DNA of 10,223 nucleotides, taken from contig JBAVTG010000260.1 in assembly GCA_049696015.1 (NCBI GenBank), positions 1 through 10,223 of the forward strand, written 5' to 3'. The notes under the pieces are model-generated. The model searched no databases. It saw only the letters and a program-made list of their open reading frames with translations, and had not been told where the DNA came from. This document shows positions 1 through 6,120 of the stretch, in pieces. Each line of letters starts with the position of its first letter. Position 1 is the stretch's first letter. Origin of the DNA: JANMEX01 sp049696015 (GTDB lineage Bacteria; Pseudomonadota; Alphaproteobacteria; Rhizobiales; Rhizobiaceae). The position numbers were made by a program, and so were the translations under genes.

Positions 1-326
1 TCGCGCACGCAGACTTCCTCGCACAGCGTCTCGGTCGGGCAGACGCGGGCGCACATGCCGCCCATGATGTTCTGGTCCAAAATCGTGCGCGCCGCGCCGT
101 TCGGATTGCCAGCGGAAATCTGGCGGATGAACAGCGGAATGTCGATCGATGTCGGGCAGGCCGTCATACACGGCGCATCGTAGCAGAAGTAACAGCGATC
201 CGATTCGACCGCCGCTTCGTGGGCGTCCAGCGGCGGGTGCAGGTCGGAGAAATTGTCTTTCAATTCTGCCGCAGTCAGGCCCGATGCCGATACACCGCCC
301 GCTGCCATGCCGTCTTGCAACGCCAT
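1..326 (-). CDS. preT: PreT-type NAD(P)-dependent oxidoreductase (dihydropyrimidine dehydrogenase small subunit), N-terminal part only
   Basis: Partial gene: 108 residues are visible and the rest lies beyond the left edge (the family is about 450 residues). The start at 326 is set by GGAGGAGCGCAATG, a strong ribosome site. The visible part is the N-terminal iron-sulfur domain (Fer4_20) found in PreT, DPYD and the small subunit of glutamate synthase. It holds cysteines 45, 48, 53 and 57 in CYFCYDAPCMTACP, and 92, 96, 102 and 106 in CARVCPTETLCEEVC, enough for two 4Fe-4S clusters. The segment TSIDIPLFIRQI is typical of the family. With PreA, PreT reduces uracil and thymine to the dihydro forms in the cytoplasm, the first step of reductive pyrimidine breakdown. 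I prefer PreT over GltD because of the N-terminal wording (NFSDLHPPLDAHEAAVESDRC), but the FAD and NAD domains and any following preA cannot be seen. Two palindromic 10-mers lie 72-101 nt upstream of the start. Confidence 0.82.
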   Translation of the reverse strand, partial: MALQDGMAAGGVSASGLTAAELKDNFSDLHPPLDAHEAAVESDRCYFCYDAPCMTACPTSIDIPLFIRQISAGNPNGAARTILDQNIMGGMCARVCPTETLCEEVCVR

Positions 327-358
327 TGCGCTCCTCCGCACATAATTCCGATTGCGTG

Positions 359-378
359 TGCCGGAATTCTTGCCGGCA
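359..378 (-). other. small inverted repeat in the preT leader
   Basis: TGCCGG (359-364) and CCGGCA (373-378) are 6 bp perfect arms around an 8 nt loop. In RNA they would form a short GC-rich hairpin 33-52 nt upstream of the preT start codon. This could be part of an operator or a leader hairpin, or it could be chance in GC-rich DNA. There is no T-run after it on the minus strand, so it is not a terminator. Confidence 0.3.
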
Positions 379-397
379 GAGTGCTACGATTTTTTTC

Positions 398-427
398 TTT
401 GGTCAAATTTTTTATTGTTTGGTCAAA
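398..427. promoter_or_regulatory. paired palindromic 10-mers upstream of preT, likely operator
   Basis: TTTGGTCAAA occurs at 398-407 and again at 418-427, a period of 20 bp or about two helical turns. Each copy is itself a palindrome (TTTG, two centre bases, CAAA). The sites sit in an unusually AT-rich patch of this GC-rich window, upstream of preT. The core TTGACCA, read on the minus strand, equals the half-site of the RutR (TetR family) pyrimidine regulator of E. coli, whose published consensus is TTGACCAnnTGGTCAA. The resemblance fits the job of preT, but the arrangement differs and the true regulator is unknown. TTGACC on the minus strand could also serve as a -35 box. I see no good -10 at the right distance. 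Confidence 0.5.
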
Positions 428-442
428 AATCGACTGATTATG

Positions 443-475
443 AAAACGCCCCGGCAAGTTTCCTTGCCGGAGCGT
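443..475 (-). terminator. intrinsic terminator of the frcR-fucU operon
   Basis: On the minus strand the stem is ACGCTCCGGCAAG, the loop GAAA, and the return arm CTTGCCGGGGCGT, followed by a T-run (TTTTC). That is 13 pairs with one G-U wobble (450/471). On the plus strand the same position would be a C-A mismatch, so the structure is designed for minus-strand transcription. It lies 36 nt beyond the fucU stop codon and ends transcription before the preT promoter region. Confidence 0.85.
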
Positions 476-510
476 CTCTTTCCAGGCGTTCCCCCACCCG
501 GAAACGGCAA

Positions 511-930
511 TCACGCAGGGTAAATCACACCCTTGCGCAAAATAATGTTGGCATAGAGCGCCGGCTCGCTTGTCGCCACAATCGCGTATGCGGATTTGAC
601 CTTATCGTAGAACGCCTGACCCTTGAGCGCATGCACGCCCTGCTTGGGTTCATGGCGGGCGCAGATTGCTTTGAATTCTGTGTGGCACGCTTGCGTTTGA
701 TCATGGTGCGGGATGAAGATGCTCTCGCTGACGGCTTCGTCGATCGGCATCACCGACAGGATCGCGTCAAGTATCGGCGGGGCATGATGGCCGTCGGCGC
801 GGATCAAACGGCGGGCGTGGGCAACGGCAGGGTAGTTGCCGTCGACAATGGCGATTTCGTCGCCATGGCCCATTGCGCGCAAAGTATGGAGCAGCTCCGG
901 CCCGAGAATGGGGTTCAAGCCCTTGAGCAT
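511..930 (-). CDS. fucU: RbsD/FucU family sugar mutarotase (L-fucose mutarotase-like)
   Basis: A 139-residue protein covering the whole RbsD/FucU fold, the family's normal length. These cytoplasmic enzymes interconvert sugar anomers or pyranose and furanose rings without a cofactor. The FucU signature is clear: MGHGDEIAIVD near the N-terminus with His22 and Asp30 at the positions known to be catalytic in E. coli FucU, RADG at residues 44-47, FYDKVKSAYAIV, and LYANIILRKGV near the end with Tyr126 and Asn128. The start is set by AAGGAG 7 nt upstream. The ATG overlaps the stop of the ROK regulator by one base (TGATG), so the two are translationally coupled. The wording is closer to FucU than to RbsD, but E. 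coli FucU also acts on ribose. The linkage to an frc-type transporter, which in Sinorhizobium meliloti handles fructose, ribose and mannose, suggests that the imported sugar rather than L-fucose may be the real substrate. That last step is inference. Confidence 0.88.
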   Translation of the reverse strand: MLKGLNPILGPELLHTLRAMGHGDEIAIVDGNYPAVAHARRLIRADGHHAPPILDAILSVMPIDEAVSESIFIPHHDQTQACHTEFKAICARHEPKQGVHALKGQAFYDKVKSAYAIVATSEPALYANIILRKGVIYPA

Positions 931-2150
931 CAGTTCATCTCCTTGAATGGTGTGTTGAAATCGAGAAGGTAGCGCGAGAACAGCGGAAGACTGGCCCCGC
1001 CGACCGAGCGCGCGTCACTTCCGACTTCACCGGCAATGATGTCAGGCAGGGTAATGCCCTGCAGGTCGAGTTTGAGGGCGGCAAGTTTTGTCGCCCCGAC
1101 GATCCGGGCCTTCACCCATTGCGGAAACCCGCCGTCAATAATCGCTGCGCCGAAATCAATGACGGAGGCTGCGGCGACGATGGCGTGGGCGAGCGCTCTT
1201 GATGTCAGTTCGATCCAGTCGGTCAGCGGTTGGCCAAAATCAATCCAGTCCTCCGGCGCAAACCAGAGCGGGGAAGGGTCAATGCCGGACTGCTTGAGCA
1301 TTTTCTCCAGAACGAAAATCGAGGCTGCCTCGATCAGCTGGCGGCTGCCGCCGGTGCCGTCCGGAACCGGCATGGAGCCGACAGCGCCGGCATTGCCGGT
1401 ACGGCCGGAATGCAGGCTGGAGTTAAGCACCACGCCGCCGCCAATGAACGAACCGATGAAAAAGTAGATGAAGTCCGGATAACGGGTCCCCGCGCCGAAG
1501 ACGAGCTCGGCGCCGCAGGCGCTGGTCGCGTCATTTTGCAGGGAAACCGGATAGGGCGAAATCGCGGCGATTTCCGCCTGCAGGTCAAATCCCCGCCAGG
1601 CGTCCATGTCAGACTGCGGGGCGCCGACCTCGTCGGCCCAGTTCCACAATTCGAACGGGGCGGCAACGCCGATGCCGGCAACCTGTTTGCGCGCCTTTGG
1701 GGTGAGTTTTGCCGAAAGCGCCTTCATGCCCTTGTCGACAAAATCCATGATGACGCCAGGTGTCGGATAGGCATAGGTTTTGTGCAGGCTGGCTTTTCGG
1801 GTTCCCACGAAATCCATAAGCACAAGGTCTGCAGAGCGGCGGCCTATCTTCAATCCGATGGAATACACACCGTCAGGATTGAGCGACATGGGCACTGAGG
1901 GCTGGCCAACCTTGCCGCGCACCGGCTCGCCGCGCAAAAGCAGGCCATCCACTTCAAGCGAGCGCATGATCACCGAGACGGTTTGCGCCGACAGGCCGGT
2001 GGAGCGGGCAATATCCGCCTTTGCCAACGCGCCAAAACGGCGGACAAGCGACAGCACGAGACGCTCATTATAAGCGCGCACCGTCGCCTGATTGGAGCCT
2101 TTGGCTCCGACCGCGAGGCCGAATTCGCCGGTGTCGGTATCATCGCGCAT
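930..2150 (-). CDS. frcR: ROK-family transcriptional regulator, FrcR-like
   Basis: A 406-residue ROK protein. A winged helix-turn-helix occupies about residues 28-72 (NERLVLSLVRRFGALAKADI, then STGLSAQTVSVIMRSLEVDG), followed by the ROK sugar-kinase-like fold: QNDA at 205-208, the glycine-rich IGGG at 236-239 and GNAGAVGSM at 252-260. The usual zinc motif (GH followed by CxCGxxGC) is missing: the His is Ser and the Cys cluster is gone. The phosphate loop (normally DxGxT) reads IGLKIG, so kinase activity is not expected. It probably binds a sugar and releases DNA. It is divergent from frcBCAK, as frcR is linked to frc in S. meliloti, and is followed by fucU in the same operon. I chose ATG 2150, with GGAGG about 13 nt upstream, a longish spacing. 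ATG 2177 (415 aa) and TTG 2219 are alternatives. The family is certain; the FrcR name rests on context. Confidence 0.85.
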   Translation of the reverse strand: MRDDTDTGEFGLAVGAKGSNQATVRAYNERLVLSLVRRFGALAKADIARSTGLSAQTVSVIMRSLEVDGLLLRGEPVRGKVGQPSVPMSLNPDGVYSIGLKIGRRSADLVLMDFVGTRKASLHKTYAYPTPGVIMDFVDKGMKALSAKLTPKARKQVAGIGVAAPFELWNWADEVGAPQSDMDAWRGFDLQAEIAAISPYPVSLQNDATSACGAELVFGAGTRYPDFIYFFIGSFIGGGVVLNSSLHSGRTGNAGAVGSMPVPDGTGGSRQLIEAASIFVLEKMLKQSGIDPSPLWFAPEDWIDFGQPLTDWIELTSRALAHAIVAAASVIDFGAAIIDGGFPQWVKARIVGATKLAALKLDLQGITLPDIIAGEVGSDARSVGGASLPLFSRYLLDFNTPFKEMN

Positions 2151-2224
2151 GGTTGCGCCGGTTCCTCCCGAGAACATTTTCCAGATCCGGAAACAGCCTC
2201 CCAGCCGCACTTGGATCAAGACTC

Positions 2225-2253
2225 TATCCTGCCCAAGCGGCTTAATAAATCAA
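2225..2253 (-). promoter_or_regulatory. possible promoter of frcR-fucU
   Basis: On the minus strand TTGATT (2253-2248) is followed after 17 nt by AGGATA (2230-2225). The -35 box is fair and the -10 box is weak. It overlaps the inverted repeat at 2244-2264, so a protein bound there would block it. This is a suggestion only. Confidence 0.25.
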
Positions 2254-2264
2254 GTGGATTTATT
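2244..2264. promoter_or_regulatory. inverted repeat, likely operator of the ROK regulator
   Basis: AATAAATC (2244-2251) and GATTTATT (2257-2264) are perfect 8 bp arms around AAGTG. The site lies in the 256 bp gap between the divergent frcR and frcB genes and is much more AT-rich than its surroundings. It directly precedes a TTGACA box for frcB and overlaps a weak -35 box for frcR. AT-rich imperfect or perfect palindromes are usual targets of ROK repressors (Mlc and NagC bind TTATTT/AAATAA-like sites). Position and symmetry suggest that one bound regulator dimer controls both directions. Confidence 0.6.
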
Positions 2265-2266
2265 TA

Positions 2267-2295
2267 TTGACAAGGCGAAAGATTCCGTGTTGGCT
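2267..2295 (+). promoter_or_regulatory. candidate promoter of frcBCAK
   Basis: A perfect TTGACA (2267-2272) is followed after 17 nt by TTGGCT (2290-2295), a poor -10 box by the E. coli standard but acceptable for alphaproteobacterial housekeeping promoters, which depend more on the -35. The predicted leader to frcB would be about 100 nt. The box starts two bases after the inverted repeat at 2244-2264, so repression by steric block is easy to picture. Confidence 0.45.
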
Positions 2296-2406
2296 TGAAG
2301 GCGAAGTCGGGTTCTGGCCACGGGAGGCTCGTGAATTCCGATCTTCTTGGAAAGTGTAACTGCCCGATATGGCGATCGCTTTCGGGCTTGTTCTGGGAGG
2401 AACACA

Positions 2407-3426
2407 ATGAAGAAATCCCTCGTACTCTCGATGCTTGGCGCTCTGGCAATGGGCGTAGCGTCCATCTCGTCAGCACAGGCTGGCACCGGTGCTTGCCTCA
2501 TCACCAAGAACAACACCAACCCGTTCTTCGTGAAGATGAAGGAAGGTGCTGAAGCCGGTGCCAAGGCTGCCGGTGTTGACCTGCAGGCATTTGCTGGCGA
2601 AAAGGACGGCGATGCCGGCCCGCAGATCACTGCAATTGAAAACTGCGTTGCCGCAGGCGTGAAGGGTATCCTGATTACCCCGTCGAACGACGATGTTGGT
2701 CCGGCCCTCAAGGACGCCCGCTCGAAAGGCATCCTGGTCATTTCGCTCGACACACCACTGAGCGATGCCGAAGCGCAGGACATGACCTTCGCCACCGACA
2801 ACTTTGAAGCTGGCGTCTTGATCGGCAAATGGGCCAAGGCACAGCTCGGCGACAAGGCTGCTGATGCCAAGATCGCCATGCTCGACATCAACAAGGACAA
2901 TATCTCGGTTGACGTTCTGCGTGACACCGGCTTCCTGACCGGCTTCGGCATCGAAGTTCCGGATGGCAAGGTGATGGGCTCGGAAAAGGATCCGCGCGTT
3001 GTCGGTCATGAATCGTCCGGCGCAAACCCGGAAGGCGGCCAGAAGGCCATGGAAACCTTGCTTGCCAAGGAGCCAAACATCCACGTTGTGTACACGATCA
3101 ACGAACCGGCCGCTGAAGGCGCTTATGCTGCCCTCAAGGCTGCCGGCAAGGAAGGTCAGGCTCTGATCGTTTCGGTTGACGGCGGCTGCCCGGGCATTGC
3201 CTCGGTTAAGTCCGGCGTTATCGGCGCGACCTCGCAGCAGTATCCGCTTCTGATGGCATCCAAGGGCATCGAAGCCATTGCTGCCTTCGCCAAGGACGGC
3301 ACCAAGCCGGCTGCTTCTGACGGTCTGACCTTCTTCAACACCGGCGTGAACCTTGTCACCGACAAGCCGGCTGAGGGCGTTCCATCAATCGACACCACTG
3401 TCGGCACCGAGAAGTGCTGGGGCTGA
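2407..3426 (+). CDS. frcB: sugar ABC transporter periplasmic binding protein, FrcB-like
   Basis: A 339-residue type I periplasmic binding protein (Peripla_BP_4, ribose/fructose class). ATG 2407 follows GGGAGGAACACA and begins a signal peptide: KK, a hydrophobic core, then SSAQA, with cleavage likely after residue 25. The mature N-terminus ACLITKNNTNPFFVKMKEG and the parts DVLRDTGF, TINEPAAEGAY, IVSVDGGCPG, GATSQQYPL and the C-terminal EKCWG match my recollection of S. meliloti FrcB closely. By analogy with ribose-binding protein, Asn38, Phe40, Phe41, Arg172, Asn232, Asp258 and Gln278 should line the sugar pocket. The mature protein has four cysteines (30, 80, 261, 337), an even number that could form disulfides in the periplasm. 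It captures the sugar for FrcC/FrcA. The exact substrate (fructose, mannose or ribose) is inferred from the homologue. Hairpins after the gene probably raise its yield over the downstream genes. Confidence 0.9.
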   Translation: MKKSLVLSMLGALAMGVASISSAQAGTGACLITKNNTNPFFVKMKEGAEAGAKAAGVDLQAFAGEKDGDAGPQITAIENCVAAGVKGILITPSNDDVGPALKDARSKGILVISLDTPLSDAEAQDMTFATDNFEAGVLIGKWAKAQLGDKAADAKIAMLDINKDNISVDVLRDTGFLTGFGIEVPDGKVMGSEKDPRVVGHESSGANPEGGQKAMETLLAKEPNIHVVYTINEPAAEGAYAALKAAGKEGQALIVSVDGGCPGIASVKSGVIGATSQQYPLLMASKGIEAIAAFAKDGTKPAASDGLTFFNTGVNLVTDKPAEGVPSIDTTVGTEKCWG

Positions 3427-3433
3427 TGAAGGC

Positions 3434-3451
3434 CGGGCGGGAAACCGCCTG
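3434..3451 (+). other. GAAA-tetraloop mRNA hairpin after frcB
   Basis: GGCGG (3436-3440), GAAA, CCGCC (3445-3449) forms a 5 bp GC stem closed by a stable GNRA tetraloop. It can extend by a G-U and a C-G pair to 3434/3451. There is no T-run, so it is not a terminator itself. Sitting 7 nt after the frcB stop, it could protect the 3' end of a short frcB message from exonucleases, as hairpins after malE-type genes do. Confidence 0.5.
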
Positions 3452-3467
3452 ACCATCTTGCAAATTC

Positions 3468-3500
3468 GGAAGGGCGGCTGTTACAGTCGCCCTTCTTTTT
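3468..3500 (+). terminator. intrinsic terminator/attenuator between frcB and frcC
   Basis: The left arm at 3470-3480 (AAGGGCGGCTG) pairs with the right arm at 3484-3494 (CAGTCGCCCTT) around a 3 nt loop, with one G-U wobble. It can add a G-C pair at 3469/3495 and a G-U pair at 3468/3496. CTTTTT follows at 3495-3500. This is a good Rho-independent terminator inside an operon, so it most likely works as a leaky attenuator that leaves frcB more abundant than frcCAK. frcC begins 48 nt later with its own strong ribosome site. Confidence 0.85.
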
Positions 3501-3548
3501 AAGACGACCCGAGGGGGTCTTGCCACGCTTTTGGGAGGGAGCTGGATT

Positions 3549-4628
3549 ATGAGCGATCCGTCTACACCGACGAAAACCATTTCCGATTTCGAAGCCACGC
3601 TGACCCAAGCTGACACTGCGGTGGCAAGCTTTGAAAGAGACGACCAGACATTCGTGCACCGTGCCCGCGGCTTCCTGCGGGAGAATCCGACTGCTATTCC
3701 GGCGCTGATCATTTTTGTTGCCGTGTGCGCTTTCGGCTTGATTGCGGACAATTTCATGACGGCAAGTACACTGTCGTTGATCCTCAAGCAGGTCACCGTT
3801 GTCGGCATCATTGCCATCGCGCAAACCATTGTTATTCTCACGGCGGGCATTGACCTTTCGGTCGGTGCCATCCTGGTGATATCAGCCATGGTCATGGGTC
3901 GCCTGACGACGCTTGATGACGTTCCTTTCTATCTCGCCATTCCGGCTGGCCTTGCCATCGGCACGCTGATGGGAACGATCAATGGCCTTCTGGTCACCAA
4001 GGCGCGCATTCCGCCACTGATCGTGACGCTCGGAACACTGTACATCTTCAATGCGCTCAAACTCTGGTACACGGGTTCTGAGTCCGTCCGTCCGACTGCG
4101 CTGGCCGAAAAGGCGCCTGAACTTCTGGTATTCGGCAAGGCCTTCAATATCGGCGGTGCAAACTTCATTCTCGGCTCCTTCGCCTTGATTGGTATTGCCC
4201 TTGTCATTTGGTATCTGCTGAACCGCACGGCCTGGGGAAGGCATGTCACCGCAGTAGGCGATGATCCGGATGCCGCCATGCTTTCCGGTGTCCAGATCGA
4301 CCGCATCCTGACCTCGGTCTATGCGCTGGCTGGTCTCATTTGCGCTTTCGGGGCCTGGGTGGCCATTGGCCGCGTCGGTTCCATGTCTCCGATCGCGTTT
4401 GAAACCGTCGCGCTTGATTCCATCACCGCCGTGGTGATCGGGGGTACATCGCTTTTCGGTGGCAGGGCATCCATTGCTGGTTCGGTTCTGGGAGCCATCA
4501 TCGTTGGTGTGTTCAACACAGGTCTCGCACTTGCGGGTGTTGACAGCTACTGGCAGCTTTTCGCTTCTGGTTGCCTTGTCATCATCGCTGTTGCCTTGGA
4601 CCAATGGCTGCGGAGGGCTTCGCAATGA
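3549..4628 (+). CDS. frcC: sugar ABC transporter permease, FrcC-like (CUT2 family)
   Basis: A 359-residue inner-membrane permease of the BPD_transp_2 (RbsC/AraH) family. ATG 3549 is preceded by GGGAGGGAGCTGGATT. A TTG at 3531 in the same frame would run through this ribosome site and is rejected. An N-terminal cytoplasmic stretch of about 48 residues precedes the first membrane segment (IPALIIFVAVCAFGLIA). The family landmark LTAGIDLSVGA is at residues 97-107, and the ATPase-contact loop GGTSLFGGRASIAGSVLGA is at 298-316. About eight to ten hydrophobic segments are visible. FrcC probably forms the sugar channel as a dimer with FrcA bound on the inside. It ends in ATGA, overlapping the frcA start by 4 nt. 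The length agrees with S. meliloti FrcC (about 360 residues). It is separated from frcB by an attenuator-like stem-loop. Confidence 0.9.
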   Translation: MSDPSTPTKTISDFEATLTQADTAVASFERDDQTFVHRARGFLRENPTAIPALIIFVAVCAFGLIADNFMTASTLSLILKQVTVVGIIAIAQTIVILTAGIDLSVGAILVISAMVMGRLTTLDDVPFYLAIPAGLAIGTLMGTINGLLVTKARIPPLIVTLGTLYIFNALKLWYTGSESVRPTALAEKAPELLVFGKAFNIGGANFILGSFALIGIALVIWYLLNRTAWGRHVTAVGDDPDAAMLSGVQIDRILTSVYALAGLICAFGAWVAIGRVGSMSPIAFETVALDSITAVVIGGTSLFGGRASIAGSVLGAIIVGVFNTGLALAGVDSYWQLFASGCLVIIAVALDQWLRRASQ

Positions 4629-5410
4629 GCGTTCAACCTATTCTTTATGCACGCGGCCTGATGAAGCGCTACGGCACTGTTGTGGCCTTGGACAACACCG
4701 ACTTCGACCTTTACCCGGGCGAAATCCTTGGTGTCATCGGCGACAATGGCGCGGGCAAATCAACTCTGATCAAGGCACTTTCAGGTGCAGTTACTCCCGA
4801 TCACGGCGAGATTTTGCTGGATGGCAAACCGGTGAATTTCCGTTCGCCGCAGGATGGTCGTGCTGCCGGCATCGAAACCGTGTACCAGAATCTTGCCTTG
4901 TCTCCCGCCCTGTCGATTGCAGACAACATGTTCCTTGGGCGAGAAATCCGCAAAGCCGGTCCACTCGGGTCAATTTTTCGCATGATGGACCGTACGGCGA
5001 TGCAGAAGTTCGCGCGCGCCAAGCTGTCCGAACTTGGCCTGATGACCATCCAGAACATCAGCCAGCCGGTCGAGTCGCTTTCGGGCGGCCAGCGTCAGGG
5101 TGTGGCGGTGGCGCGCGCAGCCGCTTTCGGCTCTAAGGTTGTCATCATGGATGAACCGACAGCTGCGCTTGGCGTGAAGGAATCACGCCGGGTTCTCGAA
5201 CTTATCCGCGATGTGCGCCGGCGCGGCATGCCGATCATCCTTATCTCACACAATATGCCGCATGTGTTCGAAGTCTGTGACCGCATCCATATTCACCGGC
5301 TCGGCAAGCGTCTGTGCGTGATCAATCCGAAAGATTACACGATGTCGGATGCGGTCGCCTTCATGACCGGCGCCAAAGAGCCGCCGAAGGAGCTGATGGA
5401 GCCGGCATGA
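4625..5410 (+). CDS. frcA: sugar ABC transporter ATP-binding protein, FrcA-like
   Basis: A 261-residue protein with one ABC ATPase domain. It shows Walker A GDNGAGKST (39-47), the Q-loop at Gln88 (YQNLALSPALS), the signature LSGGQ (152-156), Walker B VVIMDEP with Asp176 and Glu177, and the switch His209 in ILISHNM. All catalytic residues are present. Unlike RbsA and AraG, which carry two ABC domains and about 500 residues, FrcA-type proteins have one, so it must work as a homodimer. ATG 4625 overlaps the frcC stop (ATGA) and follows GGAGG by 8 nt; an upstream in-frame ATG at 4571 lies within frcC and lacks such support. The gene ends in a second ATGA overlap with frcK. It powers sugar import through FrcC. 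Confidence 0.92.
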   Translation: MSVQPILYARGLMKRYGTVVALDNTDFDLYPGEILGVIGDNGAGKSTLIKALSGAVTPDHGEILLDGKPVNFRSPQDGRAAGIETVYQNLALSPALSIADNMFLGREIRKAGPLGSIFRMMDRTAMQKFARAKLSELGLMTIQNISQPVESLSGGQRQGVAVARAAAFGSKVVIMDEPTAALGVKESRRVLELIRDVRRRGMPIILISHNMPHVFEVCDRIHIHRLGKRLCVINPKDYTMSDAVAFMTGAKEPPKELMEPA

Positions 5411-6075
5411 CACCGGGACCATCTGAAGCGCAATTCAGCAATGGACCGGCGGTGGACACCATCGCCGGTCTTGCCGCTTTGGTTCTTGCGCGCGGTGCCA
5501 AAGCGCACCGTTTTCTCGTTGCCGTGGCAGGCCCGCCCGCAGCTGGAAAATCCACGGTTGCCAATGAGCTTGCCCTCGAATTGCAAGGCCTTGGCCAATC
5601 CGCCACCGTCATTCCGATGGACGGCTTTCACTATGACGACGCGGTCCTTGACCGGCTTGGTCTTCGCGCCCGCAAGGGCTCGCCGCCGACATTTGATGCG
5701 GCCGGTTTCAAAGTGCTGGTTCAGCGCCTGAGAGCGGGTGAACCCGACATTGCCATACCGCATTTTGACCGCGCATTGGAGCTGTCCCGTGCGGCATCGG
5801 AGCTGGTGAGCGCTGATGTGAAGTTTCTGATCATCGAGGGCAACTACTTGCTGCTGGACGAAGAGCCCTGGGCCTCCATGCTCCCGCTCTTTGACATGAC
5901 GGTTTTTCTCGATGTGCCGATCGATGAACTTGACCGGCGGCTTGTGGCGCGCTGGGACCATTATGGCCGCGACAAGGCCGCGGCGAGACAATGGATCGAC
6001 ACCAACGATCTGCCCAACATTCGCCAAGTCCTTGAGCATAGCAACATTACAGATATACGTTACACACCGGCCTGA
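5407..6075 (+). CDS. frcK: P-loop kinase of the uridine kinase/pantothenate kinase type, FrcK-like
   Basis: A 222-residue cytoplasmic kinase with Walker A GPPAAGKST (42-50), MDGFHYDD (71-78) with an acidic residue in the usual place for a catalytic base, HFDRALE (119-125), the second beta-strand motif FLIIEGNYLLLDEEPW (140-155), and arginines in DELDRRLVARW (173-183). These are landmarks of the uridine kinase, phosphoribulokinase and bacterial pantothenate kinase (CoaA) family. It is unrelated to the PfkB and ROK sugar kinases. ATG 5407 overlaps the frcA stop by 4 nt and follows GGAG. Coupling to frcBCA implies it phosphorylates the imported sugar or a product of it, but the sequence does not identify the substrate. 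In S. meliloti the gene in this position is frcK. A nucleoside kinase role remains possible. Confidence 0.85.
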   Translation: MTPGPSEAQFSNGPAVDTIAGLAALVLARGAKAHRFLVAVAGPPAAGKSTVANELALELQGLGQSATVIPMDGFHYDDAVLDRLGLRARKGSPPTFDAAGFKVLVQRLRAGEPDIAIPHFDRALELSRAASELVSADVKFLIIEGNYLLLDEEPWASMLPLFDMTVFLDVPIDELDRRLVARWDHYGRDKAAARQWIDTNDLPNIRQVLEHSNITDIRYTPA

Positions 6076-6120
6076 TTCTCCCACCCCTGTCGGTGCGCCC
6101 ATTCCGAACTGGATCTTTGA

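Noticed and set aside
327..510. Small RNA gene or short peptide in the gap before preT
   Set aside because: Apart from the repeats, the small inverted repeat and the terminator there is no start with ribosome site and no conserved RNA pattern that I recognise.
352..972. Plus-strand open frame of 206 codons over the preT upstream region and fucU
   Set aside because: It runs through the operator-like repeats and terminator, is antisense to fucU, and encodes no recognisable protein.
2151..2219. N-terminal extension of the ROK regulator to TTG 2219
   Set aside because: A weak start codon with no suitable ribosome site, and the added residues do not resemble ROK N-termini. ATG 2177 stays possible.
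2210..2220. CTTG-GAT-CAAG as a second operator
   Set aside because: The arms are only 4 bp, which is expected by chance, and the site is unlike the nearby 8 bp repeat.
3506..3519. GACCC/GGGTC hairpin before frcC
   Set aside because: A short stem without T-run, just after a much stronger terminator. Likely incidental.
3882..4625. Minus-strand open frame of 247 codons opposite frcC
   Set aside because: Antisense to a clear permease gene. The residue pattern (rich in Arg, Asp and Gly without motifs) is a frame artefact.
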